A stretch of DNA of 64,000 bases from Mucilaginibacter endophyticus (GTDB lineage Bacteria; Bacteroidota; Bacteroidia; Sphingobacteriales; Sphingobacteriaceae): the NCBI RefSeq assembly GCF_003351025.1, contig NZ_QPCG01000005.1, forward strand, positions 590,360 to 654,359. The letters run 5' to 3'. A program made the translations under genes and the position numbers. Below the pieces are notes generated by a model. The model saw only the letters and a program-made list of their open reading frames with translations, made no database searches and was not told the origin of the DNA. Positions 54,697-63,557 of this stretch are shown here, piece by piece (positions within the stretch are counted from its first letter, which is position 1; each line of letters begins with the position of its first letter).

Positions 54697-55401
54697 ATGA
54701 AATACAAAAGAATATTACTGAAACTTTCGGGCGAATCGCTGATGGGCACAAGGCAATATGGTATTGATAATAACCAGGTTTTGCAGTATGCTCATGACAT
54801 TAAAAACGTTTATGATGCCGGTATTGAGATTGCGGTAGTTGTTGGAGGCGGTAATATTTTCAGAGGGTTAAGTGCCGAAAAATCGGGCATGGAACGCGCT
54901 CAGGCTGATTATATGGGCATGCTTGCAACCGTTATTAACTGTATGGCGCTGCAAAATGCTTTGGAAAGCATTGGTGTGGAAACGCGTCTGCAATCGGCCA
55001 TTAAAATGGAGCAGATCTGTGAGCCTTATATCCGTCGTCGTGCTATGCACCACCTGGAAATGGGCAAGATCGTGATCTTTGGTGCAGGTACCGGTAATCC
55101 TTATTTTACTACTGATACTGCCGCTTCATTACGCGCTATCGAAATTAAAGCCGATGTGGTATTGAAAGGTACCCGCGTTGATGGTATCTACACTGCCGAT
55201 CCGGAGAAAGATCCAACAGCAACCCGTTACGACGAGATCTCCTTCCAGGAAGTTTACGACAAAGGCCTGAACGTAATGGACATGACCGCCATTACCCTTT
55301 GCCAGGAAAACAAGCTGCCTATCATTGTATTTGATATGAACAAAGAAGGTAACTTTATGAAAATTGCCAAAGGAGAAGATATTGGTACGCTGGTAAAATA
55401 A
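54697..55401 (+). CDS. pyrH: Uridylate kinase
   Basis: 234 residues. Bacterial UMP kinase motifs: RILLKLSGESLMG at the N terminus, VVVGGGNIFRG, and the UMP/ATP regions FGAGTGNPYFTTDTAA and TRVDGIYTADPEKDP. It phosphorylates UMP to UDP. In many genomes frr follows; here a terminator and the aminopeptidase gene come next, so the pair is broken. Confidence 0.97.
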   Translation: MKYKRILLKLSGESLMGTRQYGIDNNQVLQYAHDIKNVYDAGIEIAVVVGGGNIFRGLSAEKSGMERAQADYMGMLATVINCMALQNALESIGVETRLQSAIKMEQICEPYIRRRAMHHLEMGKIVIFGAGTGNPYFTTDTAASLRAIEIKADVVLKGTRVDGIYTADPEKDPTATRYDEISFQEVYDKGLNVMDMTAITLCQENKLPIIVFDMNKEGNFMKIAKGEDIGTLVK

Positions 55402-55463
55402 GCTATTAAGAAGCTGAAGTCGGAATGCTAAAAGCTTAAAGCCGGGCCTGGAAAAATTTAATT

Positions 55464-55506
55464 AAAAAAGAAAGACCACCTTTTTACAGGGTGGTCTTTC
55501 TTTTTT
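55464..55506. terminator. Bidirectional intrinsic terminator
   Basis: A 17-bp stem, AAAAAAGAAAGACCACC (55464-55480) with GGTGGTCTTTCTTTTTT (55490-55506). It ends pyrH (+) and the aminopeptidase gene (-). Confidence 0.92.
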
Positions 55507-55561
55507 AGAGATTATATTAAACAAATAAGACGATTGTTAGAAATTTAAATCCCTAAGTTTA

Positions 55562-58063
55562 TTACTTAGCGTCATTAATAGCTTTAATGGCATCATCAGC
55601 AGCTTTTGCCGATGCATCATCTTTCATGGTAGTACGTGCAGCTTTTATACCTTCCAGTTGGGTAACTACAAAAGGGGCGGCGCCGTAAACTTTAAATTTA
55701 ATACCTGCATTTTTAAGCTCTTCAATACCTTGCTGTGCATATTCGGGCTTGTTGACTTTAGTGGTCATATCGGCAAAGTTTTTAAGCGTGTTGAATTTTT
55801 CCTGAATGCCTGCTTCTGTAAATGCATGGTAAACAAATGGCCACTCGGCATCATTGCCACTAGCGGTGTACAGGTTGGTGATAGCGGTTGTTAACGCGCC
55901 TTTATTGTCTTTTTCAAGGCCTTTGGCTAAGCTTAATGCTTTAGCCGGGTCAAGCAGCCCGATTGCATTTAAAGCAGCTCCCTGAACGGCGTATGACTCG
56001 CTTGACATAGCCTGGGTGAACAAGGTCATGTTGCCGCTTGCTTTCAGTTTGCCCAAGGCGGTGATAGCAGCTGCTCTTACCAGGGTATTGTTATCTGTTT
56101 GTGCCAATGAAATCAATATCGGCTGTGCGGCATTACGCACATCATCTTTAGTTAGGTTTAAGGCCCTGATGGTTTTAACACGCAGACCATAGTATTTATC
56201 CTTTAAAGCAGCAATCAATATCTTTTGCGCTTGCGGACGGGTTTGATCTGATGCGGCAGCATCTATGGCTTCAAAGCGGTCGAGATAGTTAGGGGCATTG
56301 AAATACTGGAATGAAAGCTCATCAATGGTTTTAGTGTCGGTTTTCTTGGTTAGCAGGATCTTATCAGCGTCAACATTTACAAGGTCTGGTTTGCCGGCCA
56401 GTTGATAGCTGATAGAATCTACCTTATCATTCATCCATTCCTTATGGCGTACTTTTTTACCGCCCTGGTAAATATCAATAGCCATTGGCAGTTTAAAGGT
56501 TTGGCCATCCTGAGTTTGTTTCAGGTACACGGTTTCGATTTTGGTAGCCTCATCCCATTTGTAGCTGATATTCAATATCGGGTGACCGGCACCATAATAC
56601 CATTGGTTAAAATACCAGTTAAGGTCCTGACCGCTGGCTTCTTCAAACGCTAAACGCAGTTGTTGTGCTTCGCCGTTTTTAAACGCGTTTGTTTTTAGAT
56701 AAATGTTAAGGCCTTTATAGAATGCGGCGTCGCCTAAATAGTTGCGGAGCATGTTCAGGATGCGGCCACCTTTTTGGTATGTTACAGCGTCGAAAACATC
56801 TTCTTTGTCGGCATAGTAAAAACGAACCAGGTTTTTGGTATTAGCACCAGGCGAACGCAGATAGCTTTGCATATCGGCATAATTGTGCGCGTCGGCTTCG
56901 TCTTTACCGTATTTATGCTCAGCCCAAATGGTTTCGCTAAAGTTGGCGAAGGATTCGTTTACAGTAAGGTTGCTCCAGCTCTCGGCAGTAACGTAATCGC
57001 CAAACCATTGGTGGAAAAGTTCGTGAACGATGGTACTGCGGCCATTGTTATAATTAGCGTCAATCAGTTCGCGGTGAGTGGCTTGTACATAATCGCCATG
57101 AAGGGTAGCTGATGTGTTTTCCATCGCACCGCTCACATAATCGCGAACCACAATCTGCGAGTATTTAACCCATGGAAAATCAACACCCAGCGTTTTCGAA
57201 TAAAAGTCGATAGCTTCCGGGGTAAAACCAAAAATTTCTTTGGCGTAAGGAGCGTACCTTGGTTCAAGGTAATAGCTTACCTCTTTATCTTTCCATTTGT
57301 CTTTATAGATCTTGAAATCGCCAACAGCCATCATAAACAAGTACGGCGAGTGTGGCAGATCCTGTTTCCAGGTATCAGTGCGGGTACCATCGGCATTTGT
57401 TTTTTGAGCGGTTAGTTTACCGTTTGATAGGGTTACGTACTTTGCCGGTACGGTCATGGTGATCTCTTCGGTAGTTTTTTGGCTCGGCTTATCAATAGTA
57501 GGGAACCAGGCCGATGAGCTTTCTGTTTCGCCCTGAGTCCAGATTTGTGTTGGCTTATCTTTTTCGGTACCGTCAGGATTAATAAAGTACAATCCTTTGG
57601 CATCGTTGATGGCCGCGCTGCCTTTTTCTTTTAGTTCATTAGGCTTGGCGGTATAATCAATGTAAATGGTATAGCTTTCGTTATTGTGGTAAATTTTATC
57701 CAGTTTAATAGCTACTGAAAGGCTATCCTGGTAAGTAAATTTTAGCGGAACGTTTTTACCATTTTTTACTACCGAAATGTTTTTAAGGTCCATGCCTTTA
57801 GCATCAAGCCTTAAGCTATCCGTTGGGTAAAAATGAGGTTTTAAAGTAACCCATTCTTTGCCGTACAGGTAACGTTTCTTGTAATCGAACCTAACATCAA
57901 GCTTGGTGTGGATAAGGTCGTTGATTTTAGTTGGTACGGCCCGGTAAATTTTTAAAGCCGGGTTTTCGGGTTGAGGGGTTTGCTGCGCGTAGGCAGTAGT
58001 CATTGCCGCTGCGGTAAGGGCACACGACAGCATGAGTTGTTTTAGAGGTTTTCGATCAGTCAT
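55562..58063 (-). CDS. M1-family zinc aminopeptidase, secreted
   Basis: 833 residues with a signal peptide (ends ...TTAYAQ). Motifs: GAMEN (312-316), the zinc site HELFH (His347, Glu348, His351) and the third ligand Glu370 in NESFANF, and Tyr in AVTYQKGG as transition-state stabiliser. The C-terminal part (about 600-833) is an alpha-solenoid of HEAT-like repeats, with AAAITALGKLKASG-type units. It cleaves N-terminal residues from peptides, here in the periplasm or outside. Monocistronic between a terminator and an AT-rich upstream region. Confidence 0.93.
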   Translation of the reverse strand: MTDRKPLKQLMLSCALTAAAMTTAYAQQTPQPENPALKIYRAVPTKINDLIHTKLDVRFDYKKRYLYGKEWVTLKPHFYPTDSLRLDAKGMDLKNISVVKNGKNVPLKFTYQDSLSVAIKLDKIYHNNESYTIYIDYTAKPNELKEKGSAAINDAKGLYFINPDGTEKDKPTQIWTQGETESSSAWFPTIDKPSQKTTEEITMTVPAKYVTLSNGKLTAQKTNADGTRTDTWKQDLPHSPYLFMMAVGDFKIYKDKWKDKEVSYYLEPRYAPYAKEIFGFTPEAIDFYSKTLGVDFPWVKYSQIVVRDYVSGAMENTSATLHGDYVQATHRELIDANYNNGRSTIVHELFHQWFGDYVTAESWSNLTVNESFANFSETIWAEHKYGKDEADAHNYADMQSYLRSPGANTKNLVRFYYADKEDVFDAVTYQKGGRILNMLRNYLGDAAFYKGLNIYLKTNAFKNGEAQQLRLAFEEASGQDLNWYFNQWYYGAGHPILNISYKWDEATKIETVYLKQTQDGQTFKLPMAIDIYQGGKKVRHKEWMNDKVDSISYQLAGKPDLVNVDADKILLTKKTDTKTIDELSFQYFNAPNYLDRFEAIDAAASDQTRPQAQKILIAALKDKYYGLRVKTIRALNLTKDDVRNAAQPILISLAQTDNNTLVRAAAITALGKLKASGNMTLFTQAMSSESYAVQGAALNAIGLLDPAKALSLAKGLEKDNKGALTTAITNLYTASGNDAEWPFVYHAFTEAGIQEKFNTLKNFADMTTKVNKPEYAQQGIEELKNAGIKFKVYGAAPFVVTQLEGIKAARTTMKDDASAKAADDAIKAINDAK

Positions 58064-58257
58064 ATATTTAATAACAACAAGTTAGCTTTTTTTGCAAGCT
58101 GTTGAGGATAGTTAATTTTCAAATATACATCCCTGCAGCTAAAATGTTTTGTGCGTAAATCACCTATGACGCACGGGACAAGATTATGTTACGCATAGGC
58201 AACTGATTTTGATTTTGAGTATGATAGCTAAAGGCCAATGTGCTTATCTTTACCGCT

Positions 58258-59733
58258 ATGCCTCTTCCTAAAAAAGCTTTAATTATTGGCGCCGGTGTAG
58301 CCGGAATTGCCGCAGCTATACGTTTGGCGGTAAAAGGATATGAGGTTGATGTTTATGAAGCCAATAGTTATCCGGGTGGTAAGCTCAGTCAATTTGAGCA
58401 GGACGGCTACCGCTTTGACGCCGGCCCGAGCCTGTTTACGATGCCGCAGTATGTGGATGAGCTTTTTGAACTGGCCGATAAAAAACCTTCTGATTATTTC
58501 AGGTACCAAAAGCTGGATCCCGTTTGTAAATATTTTTATGAAGAGGGTACCCGTTTAACGGCCTATGCTGATATTAATAGGTTGGGGAGCGAGGTACAAG
58601 CGCAAACCGGAGAGCCTGCTGCATCCATAAAACAATACTTTGAAAACAGCAGCCGAATCTACAATATCACCAATCACGTTTTTTTAGAACGATCCCTGCA
58701 CAGGCTTAAAACCTATTTGCGTTGGGATACGGTTAAGTCGGTATTCAGGTTTGGGAAAATAGATGCTTTCCGTAGCATGCACAGGGCTAACCAAAGTTTT
58801 TTTAAGGATAAACGCATTGTGCAGTTTTTTGACAGGTATGCAACCTATAACGGCTCCAACCCTTATCATGCCCCGGCAACATTAAACGTAATCCCGCATT
58901 TGGAGCAACACTTCGGTGCTTATTTTCCTGAAGGGGGAATGTATAGTATAACTTCGGGCCTGGTAAAACTGGCGGAATCATTAGGGGTGAAATTTCATTA
59001 CAATAGTTCGGTAACAGAAATTGTTTTAGATGGAAAAACAGTAAAAGGAGTCCGGGTAGATGAGCGGATCATTGAAGGGGAGATGGTGGTATCCAACATG
59101 GACATCTGGTTTACCTATCATAAATTGTTAAGGTACCATCCAAAACTTCAGCCTAAAAGAATATTGAGCCAGGAGCGGAGCAGTTCGGCGCTAATATTTT
59201 ACTGGGGAATAAAGCAGCAATTTAAAGAGCTCGACCTGCATAACATCTTTTTCGGTGCCGATTACGAGGCCGAGTTTGATCATATCTGGCGACAAAAAGA
59301 TATCTGCAATGACCCTACGGTTTACCTCAATATCAGCTCAAAATATAAAGCCAATGATGCGCCCGAGGGCTGCGAAAACTGGTTTGTAATGATAAATGTA
59401 CCTGCCAATACCGGGCAGGACTGGGATAGCCTTATAGCCTGCGCACGGGAAAATATCTTAAGTAAGTTAAGTCGATTGTTAAATAAAGACATCAGCAAAT
59501 TTATAGCTAATGAAAGCGTCCTTGATCCGCGAAGCATCGAAAGCCGTACTTCTTCATACCAGGGTTCGCTTTATGGCACGAGTTCAAACAATCAGTTCGC
59601 TGCTTTTTTAAGGCACGCTAACAGATCGTCGAAGGTAAAAGGCCTATACTTTTGCGGTGGAAGTGTGCACCCGGGAGGCGGGATCCCGCTTTGTTTGTTA
59701 TCGGCAAAAATTGTGAGCGAGTTGGTTGATTAG
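58258..59733 (+). CDS. Carotenoid desaturase, CrtI/CrtD family
   Basis: The ATG at 58258 gives MPLPKKALIIGAGVAG with the FAD dinucleotide motif at residues 11-16; a GTG at 58240 is rejected because it overlaps TATCTTTA. 491 residues. Other features: EANSYPGGKLSQ, RFDAGPSLFTMP and the C-terminal YFCGGSVHPGGGIPLCLLSA, all phytoene-desaturase-like. The layout fits 1-hydroxycarotenoid 3,4-desaturase (CrtD) or CrtI-like enzymes of pigmented Bacteroidota. No other carotenoid gene is nearby, so the pathway step is unresolved. Confidence 0.85.
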   Translation: MPLPKKALIIGAGVAGIAAAIRLAVKGYEVDVYEANSYPGGKLSQFEQDGYRFDAGPSLFTMPQYVDELFELADKKPSDYFRYQKLDPVCKYFYEEGTRLTAYADINRLGSEVQAQTGEPAASIKQYFENSSRIYNITNHVFLERSLHRLKTYLRWDTVKSVFRFGKIDAFRSMHRANQSFFKDKRIVQFFDRYATYNGSNPYHAPATLNVIPHLEQHFGAYFPEGGMYSITSGLVKLAESLGVKFHYNSSVTEIVLDGKTVKGVRVDERIIEGEMVVSNMDIWFTYHKLLRYHPKLQPKRILSQERSSSALIFYWGIKQQFKELDLHNIFFGADYEAEFDHIWRQKDICNDPTVYLNISSKYKANDAPEGCENWFVMINVPANTGQDWDSLIACARENILSKLSRLLNKDISKFIANESVLDPRSIESRTSSYQGSLYGTSSNNQFAAFLRHANRSSKVKGLYFCGGSVHPGGGIPLCLLSAKIVSELVD

Positions 59734-59747
59734 CAATGCCGCCTAAA

Positions 59748-59819
59748 ATGTAGAGACGCATCACATGTGTCTTTAAGCAGGAAAAGCATTCGGGAGACGC
59801 ATGTGATGCGTCTCTACAT
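59748..59819. repeat. 72-bp near-perfect inverted repeat
   Basis: 25-bp arms (59748-59772 and 59795-59819) starting ATGTAGAGACGCATCACATG; they match at 24 of 25 positions. The 22-bp centre is unrelated. It is the second kind of palindromic intergenic element in the window and contains no gene. The rest of the 378-bp gap to the next gene has no convincing feature. Confidence 0.88.
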
Positions 59820-60111
59820 GAAGCCTTTACGTTCACTCAAGATTAAGGAAGATGTAGGGCTTTAATGATGGCTTCCCCCAAGGGGAACAGCTTTGTAGGT
59901 AAAAATAAACAAAGCTTAGGTGTGCCGGGGGCAAACAACTACTTAAGGGCATTATCGCATCGCTGTTTGTTATCCCTGAATGATAAATGCATAATTTTAA
60001 CGAAAGATAATTTTACCAATTATTTTACTGATATTGCGATGCTGATACGATGTGGCCTGAAAACCAGTAGGCTACACATTGCTTCGGTACAAAAACCAAT
60101 TATAACGAGAA

Positions 60112-62049
60112 ATGACAATCAAGAATGTTTACTTATTACTTGCCGGACTTTTATTGGCCGGTTTTACTTCATGCAAGAAGAAAGACGTTTTGCCGGGCAA
60201 TACCGGGAACGTTCCCGGTGATACAACGGTGAGTACCGGAAAGGCATTACCGGCAGGGGCTAAGGATGGTGTTACCTTTATCAACTCGGGTAAATCGGTT
60301 ATTTTTAACCTGTATGCCCCCGGCAAAAAATCGGTATCAGTAATAGGCGATTTTAACGGTTGGGACACTAATGATACCAAAGCCGTTATGAACAACACGC
60401 CTGACGGTAAACGCTGGTGGGTGCAGATCGATAATATCGACCCATCTACCGAGTATGGCTACCAGTTTTATATTGATAAATCATTAAAAGTGGCCGACCC
60501 ATATACCGAAAAGGTGCTTGATCCGGATAATGATTCATACATCTCAGCAGATACCTATCCTAATCTAAAAAAATACCCAACCGGAAAAACTACCGGTAAT
60601 GTAAGTGTGTTTCAGGCCAATCAGCCTGCATACAGCTGGAAAAACACGAGCTTTACCCGTCCCGACAAAAAGAACCTGGTTGTTTACGAGCTATTAGTAC
60701 GGGATTTTATTGATGCCCATAACTATCAAACCCTTACCGATACTTTAAAATATCTATCAAATTTGGGTGTTAACGCCGTTGAGTTAATGCCAATTAATGA
60801 ATTTGAAGGAAACCTTTCATGGGGTTATAACCCATCTTTTTATTTTGCGCCTGACAAGTACTACGGTACTAAAAATGCCCTGAAAGCTTTTATTGATGAG
60901 TGCCATTCGCGCGGAATAGCGGTAATTCAGGATATTGTGCTTAACCATTCGTTTGGCCAATCGCCTATGGTGCAAATGTATTTCAATACGGCAGCCGGTA
61001 AACCTGCGGCTAATAACCCCTGGTATAATGTTGACCCTACGCATCCCTATAATGTTGGCTACCAGTTTAACCACGAAAGTGCCGATACCAAATATTTTGT
61101 GAAGAACGTACTCAAATTCTGGATGACGGAGTATAAGATCGACGGTTTCCGCTTTGACCTTTCCAAAGGTTTTACGCAGGTTAATTATGGCACTTCTGAT
61201 GCTGCTGTAGGTCCGTGGGGGCAATATGACGCCAGCCGTGTAGCTATCTGGAAAGATTATAACAATTACATTAAAAGTATCGACAATAATAATTTCTACG
61301 TTATACTGGAGCACTTTGCTGCCAACCAGGAAGAGAAAGAACTGGCCGGCGAAGGCATGATGCTTTGGAATAACCTGAACTATAATGCCAACGAAGCCAC
61401 CATGGGCTGGTTAACCAATTCCAATTTCCAGGGCCTGTTTTATGATCAACACACGTTTACGCAGCCTTATAACCTGGTAAGCTACTTTGAAAGCCATGAC
61501 GAAGAACGCCTGCAGTTTAAAAACGAAAGCTACGGTAACAGTTATAACGGCTATAATGTAAAAGATAGAAACACAGGCCTGGCCCGCGAAGAAATGGCAG
61601 CGGCATTCCTGTTCTCGGTTCCGGGCCCTAAAATGCTCTGGCAGTTTGGTGAACTTGGTTACGATGTAAGTATCGATCAGGGCGGCCGTACCAGCAATAA
61701 GCCCATCTACTGGAATTATAATACAGATCCTAATAGACGGCATTTATATGGCATTTACGCCAAAATGATTAAAATGAAAGAGAAGAATGCTGTATTTGCG
61801 TCAACAAATTCTACTTATGATCTTGCGGGTGCTGTTAAAACTATCCAGTTAAAAGATGCCAGCGCCAATGTGGAAGTAGTTGGTAATTTTGATGTGATGC
61901 CGCAATCAGCCAGTATCAGCTTCCCATCAACCGGAACATGGTATGACAATATTACCAAAACCAGCATAAATGTAACATCATTGCCATATTCCATGACCTT
62001 GCAACCGGGCGAATATCATGTTTATAGCAGCGTTGCTTTGCAGCAATAA
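60112..62049 (+). CDS. GH13 alpha-amylase-family lipoprotein with N-terminal CBM48-like domain
   Basis: 645 residues. Lipoprotein signal (LLAGFTSCKKK). A CBM48/E-set domain (SVIGDFNGWDTNDT, WWVQIDNIDP) precedes the GH13 barrel. Catalytic regions: DIVLNH (Asp274-His279), nucleophile Asp349 in FRFDLSKGF, acid/base Glu400 in VILEHF, and Asp463 in ESHDEER. A C-terminal beta domain ends the protein. It should act on alpha-1,4- or 1,6-glucans at the cell envelope. It is not next to a susCD pair, so it may serve housekeeping starch or glycogen use. Confidence 0.9.
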   Translation: MTIKNVYLLLAGLLLAGFTSCKKKDVLPGNTGNVPGDTTVSTGKALPAGAKDGVTFINSGKSVIFNLYAPGKKSVSVIGDFNGWDTNDTKAVMNNTPDGKRWWVQIDNIDPSTEYGYQFYIDKSLKVADPYTEKVLDPDNDSYISADTYPNLKKYPTGKTTGNVSVFQANQPAYSWKNTSFTRPDKKNLVVYELLVRDFIDAHNYQTLTDTLKYLSNLGVNAVELMPINEFEGNLSWGYNPSFYFAPDKYYGTKNALKAFIDECHSRGIAVIQDIVLNHSFGQSPMVQMYFNTAAGKPAANNPWYNVDPTHPYNVGYQFNHESADTKYFVKNVLKFWMTEYKIDGFRFDLSKGFTQVNYGTSDAAVGPWGQYDASRVAIWKDYNNYIKSIDNNNFYVILEHFAANQEEKELAGEGMMLWNNLNYNANEATMGWLTNSNFQGLFYDQHTFTQPYNLVSYFESHDEERLQFKNESYGNSYNGYNVKDRNTGLAREEMAAAFLFSVPGPKMLWQFGELGYDVSIDQGGRTSNKPIYWNYNTDPNRRHLYGIYAKMIKMKEKNAVFASTNSTYDLAGAVKTIQLKDASANVEVVGNFDVMPQSASISFPSTGTWYDNITKTSINVTSLPYSMTLQPGEYHVYSSVALQQ

Positions 62050-62192
62050 TGAAGTTAAAACATTAAGAGTTAAGGCTTCAGGCCAATAGGAAATGATGCT
62101 TTTACATTCCGCTTTGGGGTGAATGGTTATACTCTTAAAAACTATAAAGGTGTAATTGCCTTATTTTTAAATAATTATTGGATTTTAATGTA

Positions 62193-62200
62193 TATCTTTG
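62193..62200 (+). promoter_or_regulatory. TATCTTTG -7 element of the cold-shock gene
   Basis: A perfect TAnnTTTG match, 20 bp before the ATG at 62221. The -33 part is weak. Confidence 0.6.
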
Positions 62201-62220
62201 CAATCTTAAATAAAAATATA

Positions 62221-62409
62221 ATGCAAGGAACAGTAAAATTCTTTAATGAAACTAAAGGCTTCGGATTTATTACACCAACTGATGGTGGTGCTGAAGTTTT
62301 TGTACACGTATCTGGTTTGGTTGATACTATCCGCGAAAACGATAGCGTTACCTACGATGTAGAGCAAGGTCGCAAAGGCCCAAATGCGGTGAATGTAAAA
62401 GTAGCTTAA
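62221..62409 (+). CDS. Cold-shock-domain RNA chaperone
   Basis: The ATG at 62221 begins the standard CSD start MQGTVKFFNETKGFGF; an earlier start at 62119 would add an unrelated tail and cross the -7 element. 62 residues, with the RNP1-like KGFGFITP and RNP2-like VFVHVSG motifs. It binds single-stranded RNA in the cytoplasm. The short leader argues against the long cold-sensing 5' UTR known from E. coli cspA. Transcribed alone with its own terminator. Confidence 0.95.
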   Translation: MQGTVKFFNETKGFGFITPTDGGAEVFVHVSGLVDTIRENDSVTYDVEQGRKGPNAVNVKVA

Positions 62410-62435
62410 ACTATTAATTATATAAAAATCGTACG

Positions 62436-62468
62436 GCATCTGTTCAGCAATGGGCAGATGCTTTTTTT
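62436..62468 (+). terminator. Intrinsic terminator of the cold-shock gene
   Basis: Stem GCATCTG (62436-62442) with CAGATGC (62455-62461), then seven T. Confidence 0.85.
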
Positions 62469-62477
62469 ATGCAACAA

Positions 62478-62510
62478 AAAAGCCTGACTTATGTAAATCG
62501 TCAGGCTTTT
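62478..62510 (-). terminator. Intrinsic terminator of hemH
   Basis: Stem AAAAGCCTGAC (62478-62488) with GTCAGGCTTTT (62500-62510), ending in a T-run on the minus strand 22 bp after the hemH stop. Confidence 0.88.
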
Positions 62511-62531
62511 AAATATGTCTTTAAACCGGTT

Positions 62532-63557
62532 TTAAACTACCGTAGGATTAACCATCTGTACTAAAGCTTCAATAAACTTAGGAGCGTCATTCAAACTTTC
62601 AACCAGTTGAACATGCTCGCCGCCCAGTGCTTTAAACTCATCGCCGTACTCAGTTGTTACTTCATATACGGTTTCAAGGCAATCGGCAACAAAGGCCGGA
62701 CAAAATACCAATAGGCGTTTTTTACCTTCTCTGGCCAGTTGGGCTACAATTTCGCTGGTGTAAGGCTGTACCCATGGGTCGTTACCCAGGCGTGATTGAA
62801 AGCAGATGGTATATTTCTCTCTCGGGATCCCCATTTTATCAGCAATCAGCTTTGCGGTATGGTGCGATTGTGCCGAGTAGCAAAACCTGTTGGCATCGGT
62901 TAGTGTCTCGCAGCAACCTGATGATTTGAGGCAGTGGTTATGTGTATGATCGGCCTTGATCAGCTGCCTTTGCGGCAAGCCGTGAAAGCTGAACAATACA
63001 TGATCGTAAGTGTCAGGGTTGTATTTTTGCGCGTTGTCGGCAAAAGTTTCAATCATCAGCTCGTTATCATGAAACGAGTTAATAAAGGTGATATTTGGCG
63101 ATGTTGGCCATTTACCCACAATATCCATAATCTTTTCATAAACAGAACCGGTACTGGCCGAGGCATATTGCGGAAACAACGGAATTACCTGGATACTTTC
63201 AACAAGGGCTGCTTTCAGTTTCTCCAAAGCCGATTCGATAGAAGGGTTTTGGTAGCGCATGGCCAACTCAACCATATAGTCATCGCCGAGGCGCTGCTGT
63301 AACGCTTTTTGCTGTAAAATGCTATAATGTAATAGTGGTGAGCCTGTTTTAGGATCCCAGATGGCCTGGTACAATTTGGCCGATTTAGGCGCCCTGAAAG
63401 GAACAATAAGGCCTTTTACTAAAATGGTACGTGAAAGGGCTCCGATATCAATAACCCGCGGGTCCATCAAAAACTCATTCAAATAACGCTTAACATCTGC
63501 TGTACTTGGGCTATCCGGTGTGCCCAGGTTAACCAGTAAAATTCCTTTTTTAGCCAT
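62532..63557 (-). CDS. hemH: Ferrochelatase
   Basis: I chose the ATG at 63557 (MAKKGILLVNLGTPDSPS), as the frame start at 63581 lies before a TACTTTTG promoter element (63570-63577). 341 residues. Motifs: LVNLGTPDSP at the N terminus, FSFHGLPQRQ with the metal-site His192, and VYEVTTEYGDEF near the C terminus. It inserts Fe(II) into protoporphyrin IX (or coproporphyrin) to make haem. It stands alone, with no other haem genes in the window. The haem could supply the c-type protein encoded at 15.7 kb, though nothing links their control. Confidence 0.95.
   Translation of the reverse strand: MAKKGILLVNLGTPDSPSTADVKRYLNEFLMDPRVIDIGALSRTILVKGLIVPFRAPKSAKLYQAIWDPKTGSPLLHYSILQQKALQQRLGDDYMVELAMRYQNPSIESALEKLKAALVESIQVIPLFPQYASASTGSVYEKIMDIVGKWPTSPNITFINSFHDNELMIETFADNAQKYNPDTYDHVLFSFHGLPQRQLIKADHTHNHCLKSSGCCETLTDANRFCYSAQSHHTAKLIADKMGIPREKYTICFQSRLGNDPWVQPYTSEIVAQLAREGKKRLLVFCPAFVADCLETVYEVTTEYGDEFKALGGEHVQLVESLNDAPKFIEALVQMVNPTVV

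Noticed and set aside
58240..58257. GTG start of the desaturase at 58240
   Set aside because: It adds six residues before a clean FAD-binding start and overlaps a -7-like TATCTTTA.
59865..60221. 118-residue plus-strand frame after the desaturase
   Set aside because: It overlaps the amylase signal peptide in another frame and has no recognisable protein character.
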